Assembly (NCBI GenBank): GCA_017524165.1
Contig: JAFWUH010000088.1
Span: 1-64,000, forward strand
DNA from: Clostridia bacterium
GTDB lineage: Bacteria > Bacillota > Clostridia > Oscillospirales > Acutalibacteraceae
Direction of reading: 5' to 3'
Length of the DNA stretch: 64,000 nt
Numbering within the stretch: position 1 is the stretch's first letter; the number at the start of each line of letters is the position of its first letter. The notes under the pieces were generated by a model. It did no database searches, was not told the origin of the DNA, and saw nothing but the letters and a program-made list of their open reading frames with translations. Below, piece by piece: positions 25,388 through 33,700 of this stretch. The position numbers and the translations under genes were made by a program.

Positions 25388-27046
25388 TTATTTTATCACC
25401 CGATACTGTTTATTATCGGCGTAAATAAGATGGTCGCAGACCGAAACCGATGTGCGGCGGTGGGTAATAAACAGTACCGTTTTATCGGTCAGCTCGCGGA
25501 TATTGGCAAGCACCGTGGTTTCGGTGGTCTCGTCCAGCGCCGAGGTCGCTTCATCCAACAGTAAAACCGGGGCGTCGGTCAAGAGCGCGCGGGCAATGGA
25601 AATGCGCTGGATTTGTCCTTCCGACAACCCGTTGCCGCGTTCGGATATGACCGAATCAAATCCGTCGGGCAACGATTGTATATGATCGTAAATATCGGCG
25701 GCTTTGGCTACACGGATCAGTTCCTCGTCCGAAACCGACGCGTCACACATGGTGATATTTTCCCGAATGGTTCCCGAAAGGATCATATTTCCCTGCGGCA
25801 CATAGGAAAACAGTCCGCGGGTGGAGGCGTCGATCGGGCGTTCGCCGTTCAAAAGAATCGTGCCGCCGGTCGGCGCGTACAATCCCAAAAGCAGTTTGAA
25901 AAAGGTACTTTTGCCGCATCCGGATTCACCCATAATGCCGGTAATACCGCCGCGGTGCAGGGTAAAGGAACAGTTACGGAGAATCAGCTCGTCTTCATAG
26001 GCAAAGGCGACATTGTTGACCTCAATGGTTTGAAAGTCCTTTTTGAGTTCTTCTAACGGGTCACCCAGCAGTGCTTCCGGTTCGGTCTCAATCTGCTCGA
26101 TTTCCATCAACCGTTCCCCCGACGCCAGCATGGAATAATACTGGGGTAAAATGCCGGAAATGTTCTGCAAGGGTGCGCGCAGCTGCGAAATCAACTGCAA
26201 AAAGGCGTTTAAGGTACCGTAGGTGATAAAGCCCAGGGCAATTTGGTGCGAACCCCAGACCAAAACACCGTAATAGCCAATGGAAAAGAGTCCGTACAAA
26301 CCGGTACTGATAAGAACGGTGATAAAATTCCGCTTCAGTTTAATGCGGTAGTTTTCGTCCATATATTCATTCAGCTTGCGCAGAATCGGCAATTCACTGA
26401 TAAAGGATTTGATGACGACAATATTGGCAAAGCTTTCCTGCAAGAAAGAACGCGTTTTTCCTTCGGTCTGCTGTACTGCTTTATGTAGATAGCGATACCG
26501 TTTACTGACCAGGCGTCCGCACAGCGGAAACGATGTCCCGATGGCGACGACCAACACAGCCAACAGCGGTTGCATGATCAGCAGGGCGGTGGTGCCGGCA
26601 ATGATTTGCGTCAGGATCGTCATAATGCTGGGAATAATATTTGTGGCGCCCGTTACGATCACATCTACATCCGAAGAAAAGCGGTTCAGCAGATCTCCCG
26701 AATGGTGCTTGGCGATCCCGGCATAGTTTTTACGCACCAAACGCGTAAACATATAGTTGCGCAGGGAAATGGTCATTTTTCCGCTGATGCGCACCTTTAA
26801 GCTCATCGTGAAAATATTGGCAATCAACTGCAGGGCGATAACCATGAACAGCAGAGCGCCGCTCAATACAAACTGCTTTTGCAGGGAACTGCTTGCCGAG
26901 TCGATCACTTCCTTGGAAACCAAAGCCAAAGCAATGCCCGCAAGGGACACGATCATATCGAAAAAAGCAAGCAAAAAGACCCGCGGCAAAAAGGATTTGG
27001 TGCGGGCATAGACCCATCGCAAGGACGGTGTGATAATTTTCATCAT
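25388..27046 (-). CDS. ABC exporter, fused membrane and ATPase domains
   Basis: A 552-residue type-IV ABC exporter half-transporter. A six-helix membrane domain (about 15-305) is followed by an ATPase domain (about 335-550). The ATPase has Walker A GESGCGKSTFFKLLLG, signature GLSEGQIQRISIARAL, Walker B VLLLDEATSALD and the switch His in LFITHR. There is no N-terminal C39 peptidase domain. The start at 27046 overlaps the stop of the upstream PqqD-like gene (ATGATGA), so the two are coupled. The pairing with a PqqD-like protein suggests peptide export, but no precursor peptide is visible. Confidence 0.88.
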   Translation of the reverse strand: MMKIITPSLRWVYARTKSFLPRVFLLAFFDMIVSLAGIALALVSKEVIDSASSSLQKQFVLSGALLFMVIALQLIANIFTMSLKVRISGKMTISLRNYMFTRLVRKNYAGIAKHHSGDLLNRFSSDVDVIVTGATNIIPSIMTILTQIIAGTTALLIMQPLLAVLVVAIGTSFPLCGRLVSKRYRYLHKAVQQTEGKTRSFLQESFANIVVIKSFISELPILRKLNEYMDENYRIKLKRNFITVLISTGLYGLFSIGYYGVLVWGSHQIALGFITYGTLNAFLQLISQLRAPLQNISGILPQYYSMLASGERLMEIEQIETEPEALLGDPLEELKKDFQTIEVNNVAFAYEDELILRNCSFTLHRGGITGIMGESGCGKSTFFKLLLGLYAPTGGTILLNGERPIDASTRGLFSYVPQGNMILSGTIRENITMCDASVSDEELIRVAKAADIYDHIQSLPDGFDSVISERGNGLSEGQIQRISIARALLTDAPVLLLDEATSALDETTETTVLANIRELTDKTVLFITHRRTSVSVCDHLIYADNKQYRVIK

Positions 27047-27303
27047 GATTCCAACATCCCGTTCTCGCGGAATTCTTTCATACACAGGTCGATTTGACTT
27101 AATGCTAATACGACCGAAATATCAAAACGGTCTAACATCGCGTTCAGCAGTTGCTCTTTGCTGTCTACGCCGTTGGACAGTTGCTCAAACAGTAATGCAA
27201 TCATATCGTTGACGGCCAGAGGTTCTTTTTGCGGATTCTGGGTCGAAATAATGAAAAAACGGTTGCCTTCCTGTTTTAATAAAAAACCGGGTTTAATTTT
27301 CAT
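27043..27303 (-). CDS. PqqD-family protein (RiPP recognition element)
   Basis: An 86-residue PqqD-superfamily protein. The start MKIKPGFLLKQEGNRFFII and the central LAVNDMIALLFEQLSNGVDS give the expected beta-hairpin/winged-helix pattern, ending in two helices (LLNAMLDRFDISVVLALSQI). Such domains bind leader peptides of ribosomally made, modified peptides. No radical SAM enzyme, modifying enzyme or precursor gene lies alongside; only the ABC exporter follows. The natural partner is therefore unknown. Confidence 0.82.
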   Translation of the reverse strand: MKIKPGFLLKQEGNRFFIISTQNPQKEPLAVNDMIALLFEQLSNGVDSKEQLLNAMLDRFDISVVLALSQIDLCMKEFRENGMLES

Positions 27304-27396
27304 TGTCGCACTCCGTTCTGAAAATAATGAAGAATTTACTTGAAATTTCTATTATTATATACTAAAATAAAGGAAAAAGCAAGGAGAATCAATTCG

Positions 27397-27909
27397 ATGG
27401 ATACCTTTTTTGAACAAATTGTCGCAGTACGAAAAACGCCTAAAGATTGGGCGGCGTTTATCGGTATTTGGCTTGCCGCTCTGGTTCTGTGCGGCGCGTC
27501 GGTCTTTTTGATCGGTCTGCTGTCTTCGTTTGCCTTTTTGCTGATTGCAGGGGTTTTATACGGGGCGTTTAAACTGTCTACGCGGTTGTCGATTGAGTAT
27601 GAATATATTGTAACCAACGGTACAATGGATATTGATAAGATTATTGCGAAAAGTTCGCGCAAGCGTCAGCTTTCATTTGAATTGTCGGCGGTAGAAAGGT
27701 TGGAACGCTATCATCCTGACGCAAAACCGGTCGGCAATTTCAGTAAAACGGTCATTGCCTGCGACGAAAACGATCCCGATGCCTTCTTTATGGTCGTTTC
27801 CGAGGAGAAAAAAGGAACCCGCTTGCTGGTCTTTGCGCCGGAAGAGCGGATGCAGCAGGCTATTGTCAAGTCATTGCCGAAGTATATTGCCAATCATGCG
27901 TTTGAGTAA
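27397..27909 (+). CDS. Membrane protein of unknown function (DUF6106-like)
   Basis: A 170-residue protein starting MDTFFEQIVAVRKTPKDWAA, with two close transmembrane helices (about 20-62). A cytosolic PH-like domain follows (LSIEYEYIVTNGTMDIDKII, then LSAVERLERYHP and TRLLVFAPEERMQQAIV). I recall this layout from proteins annotated DUF6106; no function is known. AAGGAG lies ten bases before the ATG. The gene diverges from the PqqD/ABC pair. Confidence 0.75.
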   Translation: MDTFFEQIVAVRKTPKDWAAFIGIWLAALVLCGASVFLIGLLSSFAFLLIAGVLYGAFKLSTRLSIEYEYIVTNGTMDIDKIIAKSSRKRQLSFELSAVERLERYHPDAKPVGNFSKTVIACDENDPDAFFMVVSEEKKGTRLLVFAPEERMQQAIVKSLPKYIANHAFE

Positions 27910-27988
27910 TGTCTGCTGTCAAATCATTGATTTGCAAAACGAGGGGAACCGTGAGGGTTCCCCTTTTGAGTATCACAAGGAGAATGAG

Positions 27989-28891
27989 ATGAAAGATTTA
28001 AACCAAAGACAGTCTGTTGCAACAGAGAAAGAGGGGCAGACCGCTGATATTCCGGCAACCCGAAAGCCGGTACTTCCCGATCGACCGGTCGACGCACATA
28101 AGGGAACCTTTGGTACCGCATTATTGCTTTGCGGCAGTTACGGCATGTGCGGGGCGGAAATTCTGGCGGCAAAAGCGGCGTTGCGCATGGGTGTCGGCTT
28201 GGTAAGGGCTTTTGTCTGCCGGGAAAATTACGCACCGTTTTGTGTATCGGTGCCGGAAGCGGTGACCTTGCCGGTTGAAACCTCTCCGCAGGGCGGTATG
28301 GTGATTTCTTCGGCACAGCTGGCGGCGGCGCTTGCAGGCGCGAAAGCACTTTTGATCGGTTGCGGATTGGGACGGTCAGCCGCGGCGGAACAGGCAGTCT
28401 TTTCTGCCTTGGAACAAACGGAAATTCCGACGGTTTTGGATGCCGACGGCATAAATGCGGTGGCAGGGAACATAAACTTAATCAGAAAGGTTCATGCTCC
28501 TTTGATTATCACACCGCATCCCGGTGAAATGGCACGGTTATGCCAATGCTCGATTGACAAAATCGAACAGAACCGCGTGGATTTTGCCCAACGGTTTGCC
28601 GTCGACAATTCTTGTACCGTCGTGTTGAAAGGCCATCGTACCGTGATTGCGTTGCCAAACGGTCAGGTCTTAAAAAACGGGACCGGATGTTCGGGGATGG
28701 CAACCGGCGGAAGCGGTGATGTGCTGTCGGGAATGCTGGTTTCCCTGTTGGCGCAGGGGATGGCGCCGGATCGGGCAACCGAGGCCGCGGTTTGGCTGCA
28801 CGGTTACGCCGGAGAATCGGCCGGTCAACGGCTGAACGAACGGTATCTTTTGCCGGGTGATATCATTGATGAGCTGAAAAATATTTTGTAG
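27989..28891 (+). CDS. nnrD: ADP/ATP-dependent NAD(P)H-hydrate dehydratase
   Basis: A 300-residue ribokinase-like enzyme that repairs hydrated NAD(P)H. The C-terminal kinase domain is complete: KGTFGTALLLCGSYGMCGAEIL, LIITPHPGEMARL, TVVLKGHRTVIALPNGQV and the active-site NGTGCSGMATGGSGDVLSGML. The N-terminal epimerase half (NnrE) found in fused versions is absent. Instead there is a 35-residue polar extension (MKDLNQRQSVATEKEGQTAD). AAGGAG precedes the ATG. Confidence 0.93.
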   Translation: MKDLNQRQSVATEKEGQTADIPATRKPVLPDRPVDAHKGTFGTALLLCGSYGMCGAEILAAKAALRMGVGLVRAFVCRENYAPFCVSVPEAVTLPVETSPQGGMVISSAQLAAALAGAKALLIGCGLGRSAAAEQAVFSALEQTEIPTVLDADGINAVAGNINLIRKVHAPLIITPHPGEMARLCQCSIDKIEQNRVDFAQRFAVDNSCTVVLKGHRTVIALPNGQVLKNGTGCSGMATGGSGDVLSGMLVSLLAQGMAPDRATEAAVWLHGYAGESAGQRLNERYLLPGDIIDELKNIL

Positions 28892-28952
28892 GCAGAGGTT
28901 CATACACGCATACGCGACGGATGGCGTTCTGCCCGGCTCGGAGTGATCTTGC

Positions 28953-29450
28953 GTGAAAAAAATCATCTGTCTTGGTATGCTGTTGGTCTTTCTGTGCGGT
29001 TGCAAAGGAAAACAACCGGTTCAGTTGGTAGGGAAAAGTCTTTCCTTCGTGATCGACTTGACCTGTTATAATGAACAGTTTCAATGTGAGGGCAATGTAT
29101 CCAAAGACGGTGTGTTGAAACTGCGGGTACTCTATCCGGAAGATCTGGCTGATTTAACCTTGACTTTTGAAGGGGAAAATGTTACGGCAGAGTATATGGG
29201 GTTAAGCTATACGCCCGATTGCGGGAAAATGCCGGTCGGCTGTGCCGCATCGGTTCTTTATCGGTTGTTACGGCAATCTTGGCAAACCGAGCAACTGCCC
29301 AAGCAGGAAAAGAAACAATTATACATAGAAGGAAACGACGGAGAGTACTGGTACCGTTTTTTCTTCTCCCCCGTCGGATATCCGCTTTCTTTTGAGGTCC
29401 CTGGGTGCGGAATCAGCGGCGTTTTTCAAAATATTACGCTGATTCCTTAA
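28953..29450 (+). CDS. Small lipoprotein of unknown function
   Basis: A 165-residue lipoprotein. It has a GTG start with GGAGTGAT upstream and signal peptide MKKIICLGMLLVFLCGC with a lipobox Cys at residue 17. The mature domain contains LSFVIDLTCYNEQFQCEGNV and later EYWYRFFFSPVGYPLSFEVPG. This pattern of paired beta strands is found in several Clostridia lipoproteins of unknown role. It lies between nnrD and rpsT. Confidence 0.78.
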   Translation: MKKIICLGMLLVFLCGCKGKQPVQLVGKSLSFVIDLTCYNEQFQCEGNVSKDGVLKLRVLYPEDLADLTLTFEGENVTAEYMGLSYTPDCGKMPVGCAASVLYRLLRQSWQTEQLPKQEKKQLYIEGNDGEYWYRFFFSPVGYPLSFEVPGCGISGVFQNITLIP

Positions 29451-29466
29451 AAAATAAAAAAAACTG

Positions 29467-29495
29467 TTGCAATCTTTCGGGAAGTGTGTTAAAAT
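29467..29495 (+). promoter_or_regulatory. Promoter of rpsT
   Basis: TTGCAA (29467-29472), a 17-bp spacer and TAAAAT (29490-29495), 36 bp before the start codon. Confidence 0.75.
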
Positions 29496-29531
29496 AATTA
29501 ACACTGTGAGTAAAGATGAGGAGGTGTCGTT

Positions 29532-29792
29532 ATGCCGAACATTAAATCTGCGAAAAAGCGTGTGCTTATCAGCCAAGTCAATGCTGAACGCAACAAAGCA
29601 TACCGTTCCGCTTTGAAAACCGCTATCAAAAAGGCCGATGCCGCTATCGAGACAAAGTCTGCCGATGCTGGCGAAGCTGTCAAAGTTGCTGTGAAGAAGA
29701 TCGACCAGGCAACCGGTAAGGGTATTATTCATAAGAATAACGCCGCAAGAAAAAAAGCATCGTTGATGAATAAATTAAACGCAAATGCTTAA
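29532..29792 (+). CDS. rpsT: 30S ribosomal protein S20
   Basis: An 86-residue S20, which binds 16S rRNA helices early in 30S assembly. MPNIKSAKKRVLISQVNAER and KGIIHKNNAARKKASLMNKL are family signatures. GAGGAGG precedes the ATG. It is monocistronic with its own promoter and terminator. Confidence 0.97.
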   Translation: MPNIKSAKKRVLISQVNAERNKAYRSALKTAIKKADAAIETKSADAGEAVKVAVKKIDQATGKGIIHKNNAARKKASLMNKLNANA

Positions 29793-29850
29793 AGTTTGAT
29801 TTTCAAAACACTGCCCAATACGCGAGGCACTCTTAAGAACAGTATATAAA

Positions 29851-29897
29851 ACCGGCTGAGGTAAGGAAATAAATCCTTTTTCTCAGCCGGTATTTTT
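29851..29897 (+). terminator. Intrinsic terminator of rpsT
   Basis: ACCGGCTGAG (29851-29860) pairs with CTCAGCCGGT (29882-29891), with an inner AAGGA/TCCTT stem and an ATTTTTG tail. Confidence 0.88.
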
Positions 29898-29963
29898 GTC
29901 GCAAATTATTGCAAGCAGGGCGTTTGTGAGCCAAATATCAGAGCGCAGTTTAGAGTTATGATT

Positions 29964-30141
29964 GCACGCAAAGCGTGCAAGTTATGATATGAGTTCCGCA
30001 TAAAACGCGCAAAGCGCTCATCACTCGGCGCAGCCGATCATAACGCGCAAAGCGCTCAGCATGTTCCGCGCGAGCGGAACTCATAGCTTGCCGAGTGTCC
30101 TTAAGAACACTCGGCATATCCGGCGGTGTTTTTTCTTTTTT
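29964..30141. repeat. Cluster of extragenic palindromes
   Basis: The gene-free stretch between rpsT and glyA holds stacked palindromes. GCACGC/GCGTGC lies at 29964-29978. GAGTTCCGC (29991-29999) is inverted at 30074-30082. Enclosed within that pair are two identical 16-mers ACGCGCAAAGCGCTCA (30005-30020 and 30043-30058), each a small hairpin, around CGGCGCAGCCG. CCGAGTGT/ACACTCGG (30091-30098 with 30107-30114) is followed by a T-rich tract and could terminate. This resembles REP/BIME-type elements; no coding capacity is apparent. Confidence 0.75.
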
Positions 30142-30193
30142 ATTCACAATGAAATTTTTTGTCAAAAAAAGTGGGAAGAATCTATGTTTATGA

Positions 30194-30222
30194 TTGCAAT
30201 CGGCAAAAAACAGTGGTATAAT
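30194..30222 (+). promoter_or_regulatory. Promoter of glyA
   Basis: TTGCAA (30194-30199), a 17-bp spacer and consensus TATAAT (30217-30222). No glycine riboswitch fits in the 25-nt leader. Confidence 0.8.
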
Positions 30223-30253
30223 CGTATTATATTTTTTAAAAGGGAGAAAAATA

Positions 30254-31492
30254 ATGGGAAACTTTTTTGAAGAATTGGCTGTGTTTGATCCGGCGGTGGC
30301 GGAAGCCTGTCAAGCAGAACTCACTCGTCAAAGACACAATATTGAACTGATCGCTTCTGAAAATATTGTCTCCAAAGCCGTTCTGTTGGCAGCCGGCGGT
30401 GTATTGACCAATAAATATGCGGAAGGATATCCGGGTAAGCGCTATTACGGCGGATGTCAGTGTGTGGATGTGGTCGAAGAAATTGCCCGTCAACGCGCCA
30501 AAGAATTATTCGGTGCGGAGTATGCGAATGTTCAGCCGCACAGCGGCGCCAATGCAAATTTGGCGGTCTTCTTTGCCTTGCTTCAACCGGGCGATACCGT
30601 CATGGGTATGAATTTACAGCAAGGCGGACATCTGTCGCACGGTTCTCCGGTCAATATTTCGGGGAAATATTTTAATGTGGTGCCCTACGGCGTCAATGAC
30701 GAAACCGAACGAATCGACTATGACGAAATGCGTCAGATCGCTTTGTCCTGCAAGCCGAAAATGATTGTGGTCGGCGCCAGCGCTTATTCCCGTATTATTG
30801 ATTTCGGGCGTTGCCGTGAAATTGCCGATGAGGTCGGCGCTTATTTGATGGTCGATATGGCGCATATTGCCGGCTTGGTTGCCGCGGGTGTGCATCCGTC
30901 TCCGGTGCCCTATGCCGATGTGGTGACCACCACTACGCATAAAACACTGCGCGGTCCGCGCGGTGGCATGATCCTCTGCCGTGAAGAACTGGGCAAACAG
31001 ATCGACAAAGCGGTTTTCCCCGGCACGCAGGGCGGACCGTTAATGCATATCATTGCCGCCAAGGCTGTCGCTTTGGGCGAAGCATTGACCGATGATTTCA
31101 AGATTTACCAACAGCAAATCGTGAAAAACGCGAAGACCTTAAGCACCGAATTGATGGATCGCGGGATCGAATTAGTGTCGGGCGGTACCGATAACCATTT
31201 GATGCTCTTGAAATTAACCAAGGCGGGCGTCACGGGGAAAGAGTTGGAACACCGTTTGGATGAAGTGCACATCACGGCAAACAAAAATACCATTCCGAAC
31301 GATCCCAACGGTCCGTTTGTGACCAGCGGATTGCGGATCGGTACACCGGCGGTCACCACCCGCGGGTTCAAAGAACCGGAAATGAAGCTGATTGCGGAAT
31401 GGATCGGGCAGGCTATCCATGATTTTGATACCTATAAAGATCAAATTTCCGAGAATGTTCAGGCGCTTTGTGAAAAATTTCCGATTTATTAA
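30254..31492 (+). CDS. glyA: Serine hydroxymethyltransferase
   Basis: A 412-residue PLP enzyme interconverting serine and glycine with tetrahydrofolate, the main source of one-carbon units. The PLP lysine is in [16 protein letters not shown]. Other hallmarks are [40 protein letters not shown] and the C-terminal [11 protein letters not shown]. The ATG at 30254 has AAGGGAGA upstream; an earlier in-frame ATG is inside the promoter. It is monocistronic, ended by the terminator at 31516-31547. Confidence 0.97.
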   Translation: MGNFFEELAVFDPAVAEACQAELTRQRHNIELIASENIVSKAVLLAAGGVLTNKYAEGYPGKRYYGGCQCVDVVEEIARQRAKELFGAEYANVQPHSGANANLAVFFALLQPGDTVMGMNLQQGGHLSHGSPVNISGKYFNVVPYGVNDETERIDYDEMRQIALSCKPKMIVVGASAYSRIIDFGRCREIADEVGAYLMVDMAHIAGLVAAGVHPSPVPYADVVTTTTHKTLRGPRGGMILCREELGKQIDKAVFPGTQGGPLMHIIAAKAVALGEALTDDFKIYQQQIVKNAKTLSTELMDRGIELVSGGTDNHLMLLKLTKAGVTGKELEHRLDEVHITANKNTIPNDPNGPFVTSGLRIGTPAVTTRGFKEPEMKLIAEWIGQAIHDFDTYKDQISENVQALCEKFPIY

Positions 31493-31515
31493 TAATTAAA
31501 AAAATTTTTGAGTTT

Positions 31516-31547
31516 AAACCGTCTCACGGCATGTGAGGCGGTTTTTT
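31516..31547 (+). terminator. Intrinsic terminator of glyA
   Basis: AAACCGTCTCAC (31516-31527) pairs with GTGAGGCGGTTT (31533-31544) with one G-T pair, then a T tract. Confidence 0.88.
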
Positions 31548-31611
31548 CTGTTTCTTTCCTTTCATGTTTTTCAAGCATTTGGGCAGAGTAAAAGTGAAGG
31601 GAAATGATGAT

Positions 31612-32859
31612 ATGAAATTTTTTCGCATTTTTACTAAAATTCTGTTTTTTATTCTATTGTCGGGAAGTATCGCCCTCTTTTCTCTGATGTTTTATCTGAC
31701 GCGGAATATCGGCACGGAGTATAAAATCGTACGCGGGCAGGAACTGAAAATTCATTCTTTGGTACCGGTGACAGCGGCGGAAAAAATTATTCATGACGCC
31801 GCACCGTCAGCGACAACCGAAATGGGTCAGTCTTATCCGGTCGATTTAAAACTGTTTGGCACCATTCCGTTCTCCACGGTACAGGTTGAAGTGGTAGACG
31901 AACGGAAGGTGGCGGTTTTAGGACATCCGTTTGGCATGAAGCTTTATACCGACGGTGTTTTGGTGATTGATACCACGGAGGTCGACGGGGCAGACGGCGC
32001 CGTAAATCCCTCCCTCCGGGCAGGACTGAAAAAAGGAGACTATATTCTTTCGGCAAACGGCATGCAAATTACCTGTAATGAGGATTTGTCGGAATTGGTC
32101 GGCGGCTCTTCGGGAGAATCCATTCGTCTGCAAATTTTAAGGGACGGGAAAAAGAAGGAATTGGATATTCAGCCGATTTATTCGGTTGCGGGGGAAAGCT
32201 TCCGGCTTGGCGTTTGGGTGCGCGACAGCTCGGCGGGTATCGGTATGTTGACCTTTTACAATCCCTCGACCGAGGTGCTCTGCGGGTTAGGTCACGGCAT
32301 TTGCGACGAAGACACCGGCTCGTTGATGACGGTGGAATCGGGAGAAATGGTTTTGGCAAAGATCATTGCGGTCGAACCGGGTCAAAAGGGAGCGCCGGGA
32401 GAACTGAAAGGACGGTTTACCAACGATTCGCTTGCCGATATCCGACAGAATGAAAACAACGGGGTATACGGCGTCTTAAAAGGAAAAATCGACCTATCCA
32501 ATTTAGTTGAAGTGGCATTAAAACAGGAAATCGTCGACGGTCCGGCACAGATCCTTTGCACCGTTGACGGCGAAACCCCGGCGCTGTACAGCTGTACGGT
32601 ACAGAAAAGAAACAGCAGTTTTTATGAATCGACGCAAAATCTGATCGTTCGGATCACCGACACTGACCTGCTCAACAAGACAGGCGGTATTGTGCAGGGA
32701 ATGTCCGGATCACCCATCCTGCAAAACGGAAAGCTGATCGGTGCTGTCACCCATGTTTTAGTGGACGATCCGGCTACCGGATATGGCGTCTTTGCCGAAA
32801 ACATGTTGACAACGGCGCAGTCGGTAGCGAACAATAATAAATTGAAAGATGCATCGTAA
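31612..32859 (+). CDS. spoIVB: SpoIVB-type sporulation serine peptidase
   Basis: A 415-residue S55-family peptidase, which in Bacillus is secreted from the forespore and triggers SpoIVFB processing of pro-sigma-K. It has an N-terminal membrane anchor (about 5-30) and a PDZ domain (about 95-190, GAVNPSLRAGLKKGDYILSANG). The S55 catalytic domain has His in GLGHGICDED and Ser in [12 protein letters not shown]. The ATG at 31612 follows GAAGGGA. The last 50 or so codons are duplicated at 35479-35634 beyond an AT-rich island. The C-terminus here (QSVANNNKLKDAS) differs from the displaced copy ([13 protein letters not shown]), implying the 3' end was replaced on insertion. Confidence 0.93.
   Translation: MKFFRIFTKILFFILLSGSIALFSLMFYLTRNIGTEYKIVRGQELKIHSLVPVTAAEKIIHDAAPSATTEMGQSYPVDLKLFGTIPFSTVQVEVVDERKVAVLGHPFGMKLYTDGVLVIDTTEVDGADGAVNPSLRAGLKKGDYILSANGMQITCNEDLSELVGGSSGESIRLQILRDGKKKELDIQPIYSVAGESFRLGVWVRDSSAGIGMLTFYNPSTEVLCGLGHGICDEDTGSLMTVESGEMVLAKIIAVEPGQKGAPGELKGRFTNDSLADIRQNENNGVYGVLKGKIDLSNLVEVALKQEIVDGPAQILCTVDGETPALYSCTVQKRNSSFYESTQNLIVRITDTDLLNKTGGIVQGMSGSPILQNGKLIGAVTHVLVDDPATGYGVFAENMLTTAQSVANNNKLKDAS
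32704..32820 (+). repeat. spoIVB 3'-end direct repeat, left copy
   Basis: A 117-bp segment starting TCCGGATCACCCATCCT, about 97% identical (four mismatches counted by eye) to 35479-35595. The two copies flank the 2.6-kb island. Confidence 0.9.
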
Positions 32860-32879
32860 AAAAATTGACCTCACAAGCT

Positions 32880-32927
32880 AAAGGCCCCCTTGCCTAAAGG
32901 GGGCTGTCTGCGAAGCAGACTGGGGGA
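32880..32927. repeat. Palindromic repeat at the left edge of the island
   Basis: GCCCCCTTGCCTAAAGGGGGC followed by GTCTGCGAAGCAGAC: two adjacent hairpins. From memory, close relatives of this double hairpin are dispersed in gut Firmicutes genomes, often near DUF559 genes. It could also terminate spoIVB transcription, although no T tract follows. Confidence 0.6.
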
Positions 32928-33013
32928 TATGCTTCTATATTCGCAGTGAAATAATTGGTAAATATTTTCGCATAAAACCGAAAGAGTACCTCAAGCGGCA
33001 AGGGAGGCATTGG

Positions 33014-33382
33014 TTACTGCTCTTCATTTAGTTTTTGCTTAACTATATTGTCAATATATTCGCAAACACCATGGAAGTTGTTTCTTACATAATTGTTCGG
33101 TATTCTAACAACGGTTAAATTTCTTTCTTCAATTTTTTTGGTTCTTATTTTATCTTTGATAAGACCGTCTTCACTATAATGCTGACTTCCGTCAAGTTCG
33201 ATAACAAGTCGGGCGGTATGACAATAAAAATCTGCAATATAATTATCAATGACCTTTTGTCTTAAAAATCTTATCGGATAATTTCGCAAAAAATCATACC
33301 ATAAATGCCGTTCTTCTTTTGTCATATTTTTTCGCATAACTTTTGCGTTTGCCGTGAGTTCTTTATTGTGTTTCCTATCCAT
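33014..33382 (-). CDS. DUF559 endonuclease-like protein
   Basis: A 122-residue protein of the DUF559 group, part of the PD-(D/E)XK/Vsr-like nuclease superfamily. Visible motifs are MRKNMTKEERHLWYDFLRNY, FLRQKVIDNYIADFYC and VIELDGSQHYSEDGL, which hold the presumed catalytic D and E-x-D. The ATG at 33382 is chosen because an ideal minus-strand promoter lies just upstream and the N-terminus matches the family. The gene is within the AT-rich island. The cellular role of stand-alone DUF559 proteins is unknown; mobile-element association is common. Confidence 0.85.
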   Translation of the reverse strand: MDRKHNKELTANAKVMRKNMTKEERHLWYDFLRNYPIRFLRQKVIDNYIADFYCHTARLVIELDGSQHYSEDGLIKDKIRTKKIEERNLTVVRIPNNYVRNNFHGVCEYIDNIVKQKLNEEQ

Positions 33383-33398
33383 ATTTTCACCGTAATTT

Positions 33399-33427
33399 AT
33401 TATATCAAAGTTCATCACATTCAACAA
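33399..33427 (-). promoter_or_regulatory. Promoter of the DUF559 gene
   Basis: On the minus strand TTGTTG (33427-33422), a 17-bp spacer and consensus TATAAT (33404-33399). It is back to back with the promoter of RNA copy B, 18 bp apart. Confidence 0.78.
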
Positions 33428-33444
33428 CCTGTAAAAACAAATTA

Positions 33445-33473
33445 TTGCCAAACGGAAAAGTGTATGCTATAAT
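33445..33473 (+). promoter_or_regulatory. Promoter of structured RNA copy B
   Basis: TTGCCA (33445-33450), a 17-bp spacer and consensus TATAAT (33468-33473). The RNA stem begins at G33480, seven bases past the -10 box, the same distance as in copy A. Confidence 0.85.
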
Positions 33474-33479
33474 GATCTT

Positions 33480-33684
33480 GCCAAACCAATTGAATATAAA
33501 TAGGGGCATTTTATTTTTGCGTAAAATGGCTTATTTTTGTCATACTTATAGTGTGAATTTGATAAAAACGCAGATTCTATCACTGTAAGTGTGCGAGTAT
33601 GCCCTTATATTGAATTGGTTTGGCGACTATCGGAGTTTGCGTTTTTTGTGTGACTGCTTCAGTGGTCGCACTTTTTGTTTTTTT
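33480..33684 (+). ncRNA. Structured RNA copy B (novel family, cf. 6924-7086)
   Basis: A transcript beginning GCCAAACCAATTGAATATAA (33480-33499) pairs at 19 of 20 positions with 33605-33624. GGGCAT/ATGCCC can extend the stem. A CATTTTA/TAAAATG hairpin with loop TTTTTGCG lies at 33507-33528, a compensated version of the copy A hairpin. Four bases after the closing stem is ATCGGAGT (33629-33636), then TTGCGTTTTTT. A ten-pair terminator stem (33648-33657 with 33662-33671, three G-U pairs, loop TTCA) ends in T5-G-T7. A GGGGGG Shine-Dalgarno and the ATG of a zinc-ribbon-like lipoprotein follow 17 bp after the T tract. It fills the gene-free stretch 33383-33700. Confidence 0.78.
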
Positions 33685-33700
33685 AGGGGGGTGGTAAATA

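Noticed and set aside
30005..30058. CRISPR array in the palindrome cluster
   Set aside because: Only two 16-bp repeats occur, the spacing is irregular and no cas genes are in the window.
33480..33684. Retron msr-msd or tracrRNA identity for the structured RNA
   Set aside because: There is no reverse transcriptase, Cas or TnpB/IscB gene nearby, and the fold with a 3' terminator directly before an ORF fits neither.
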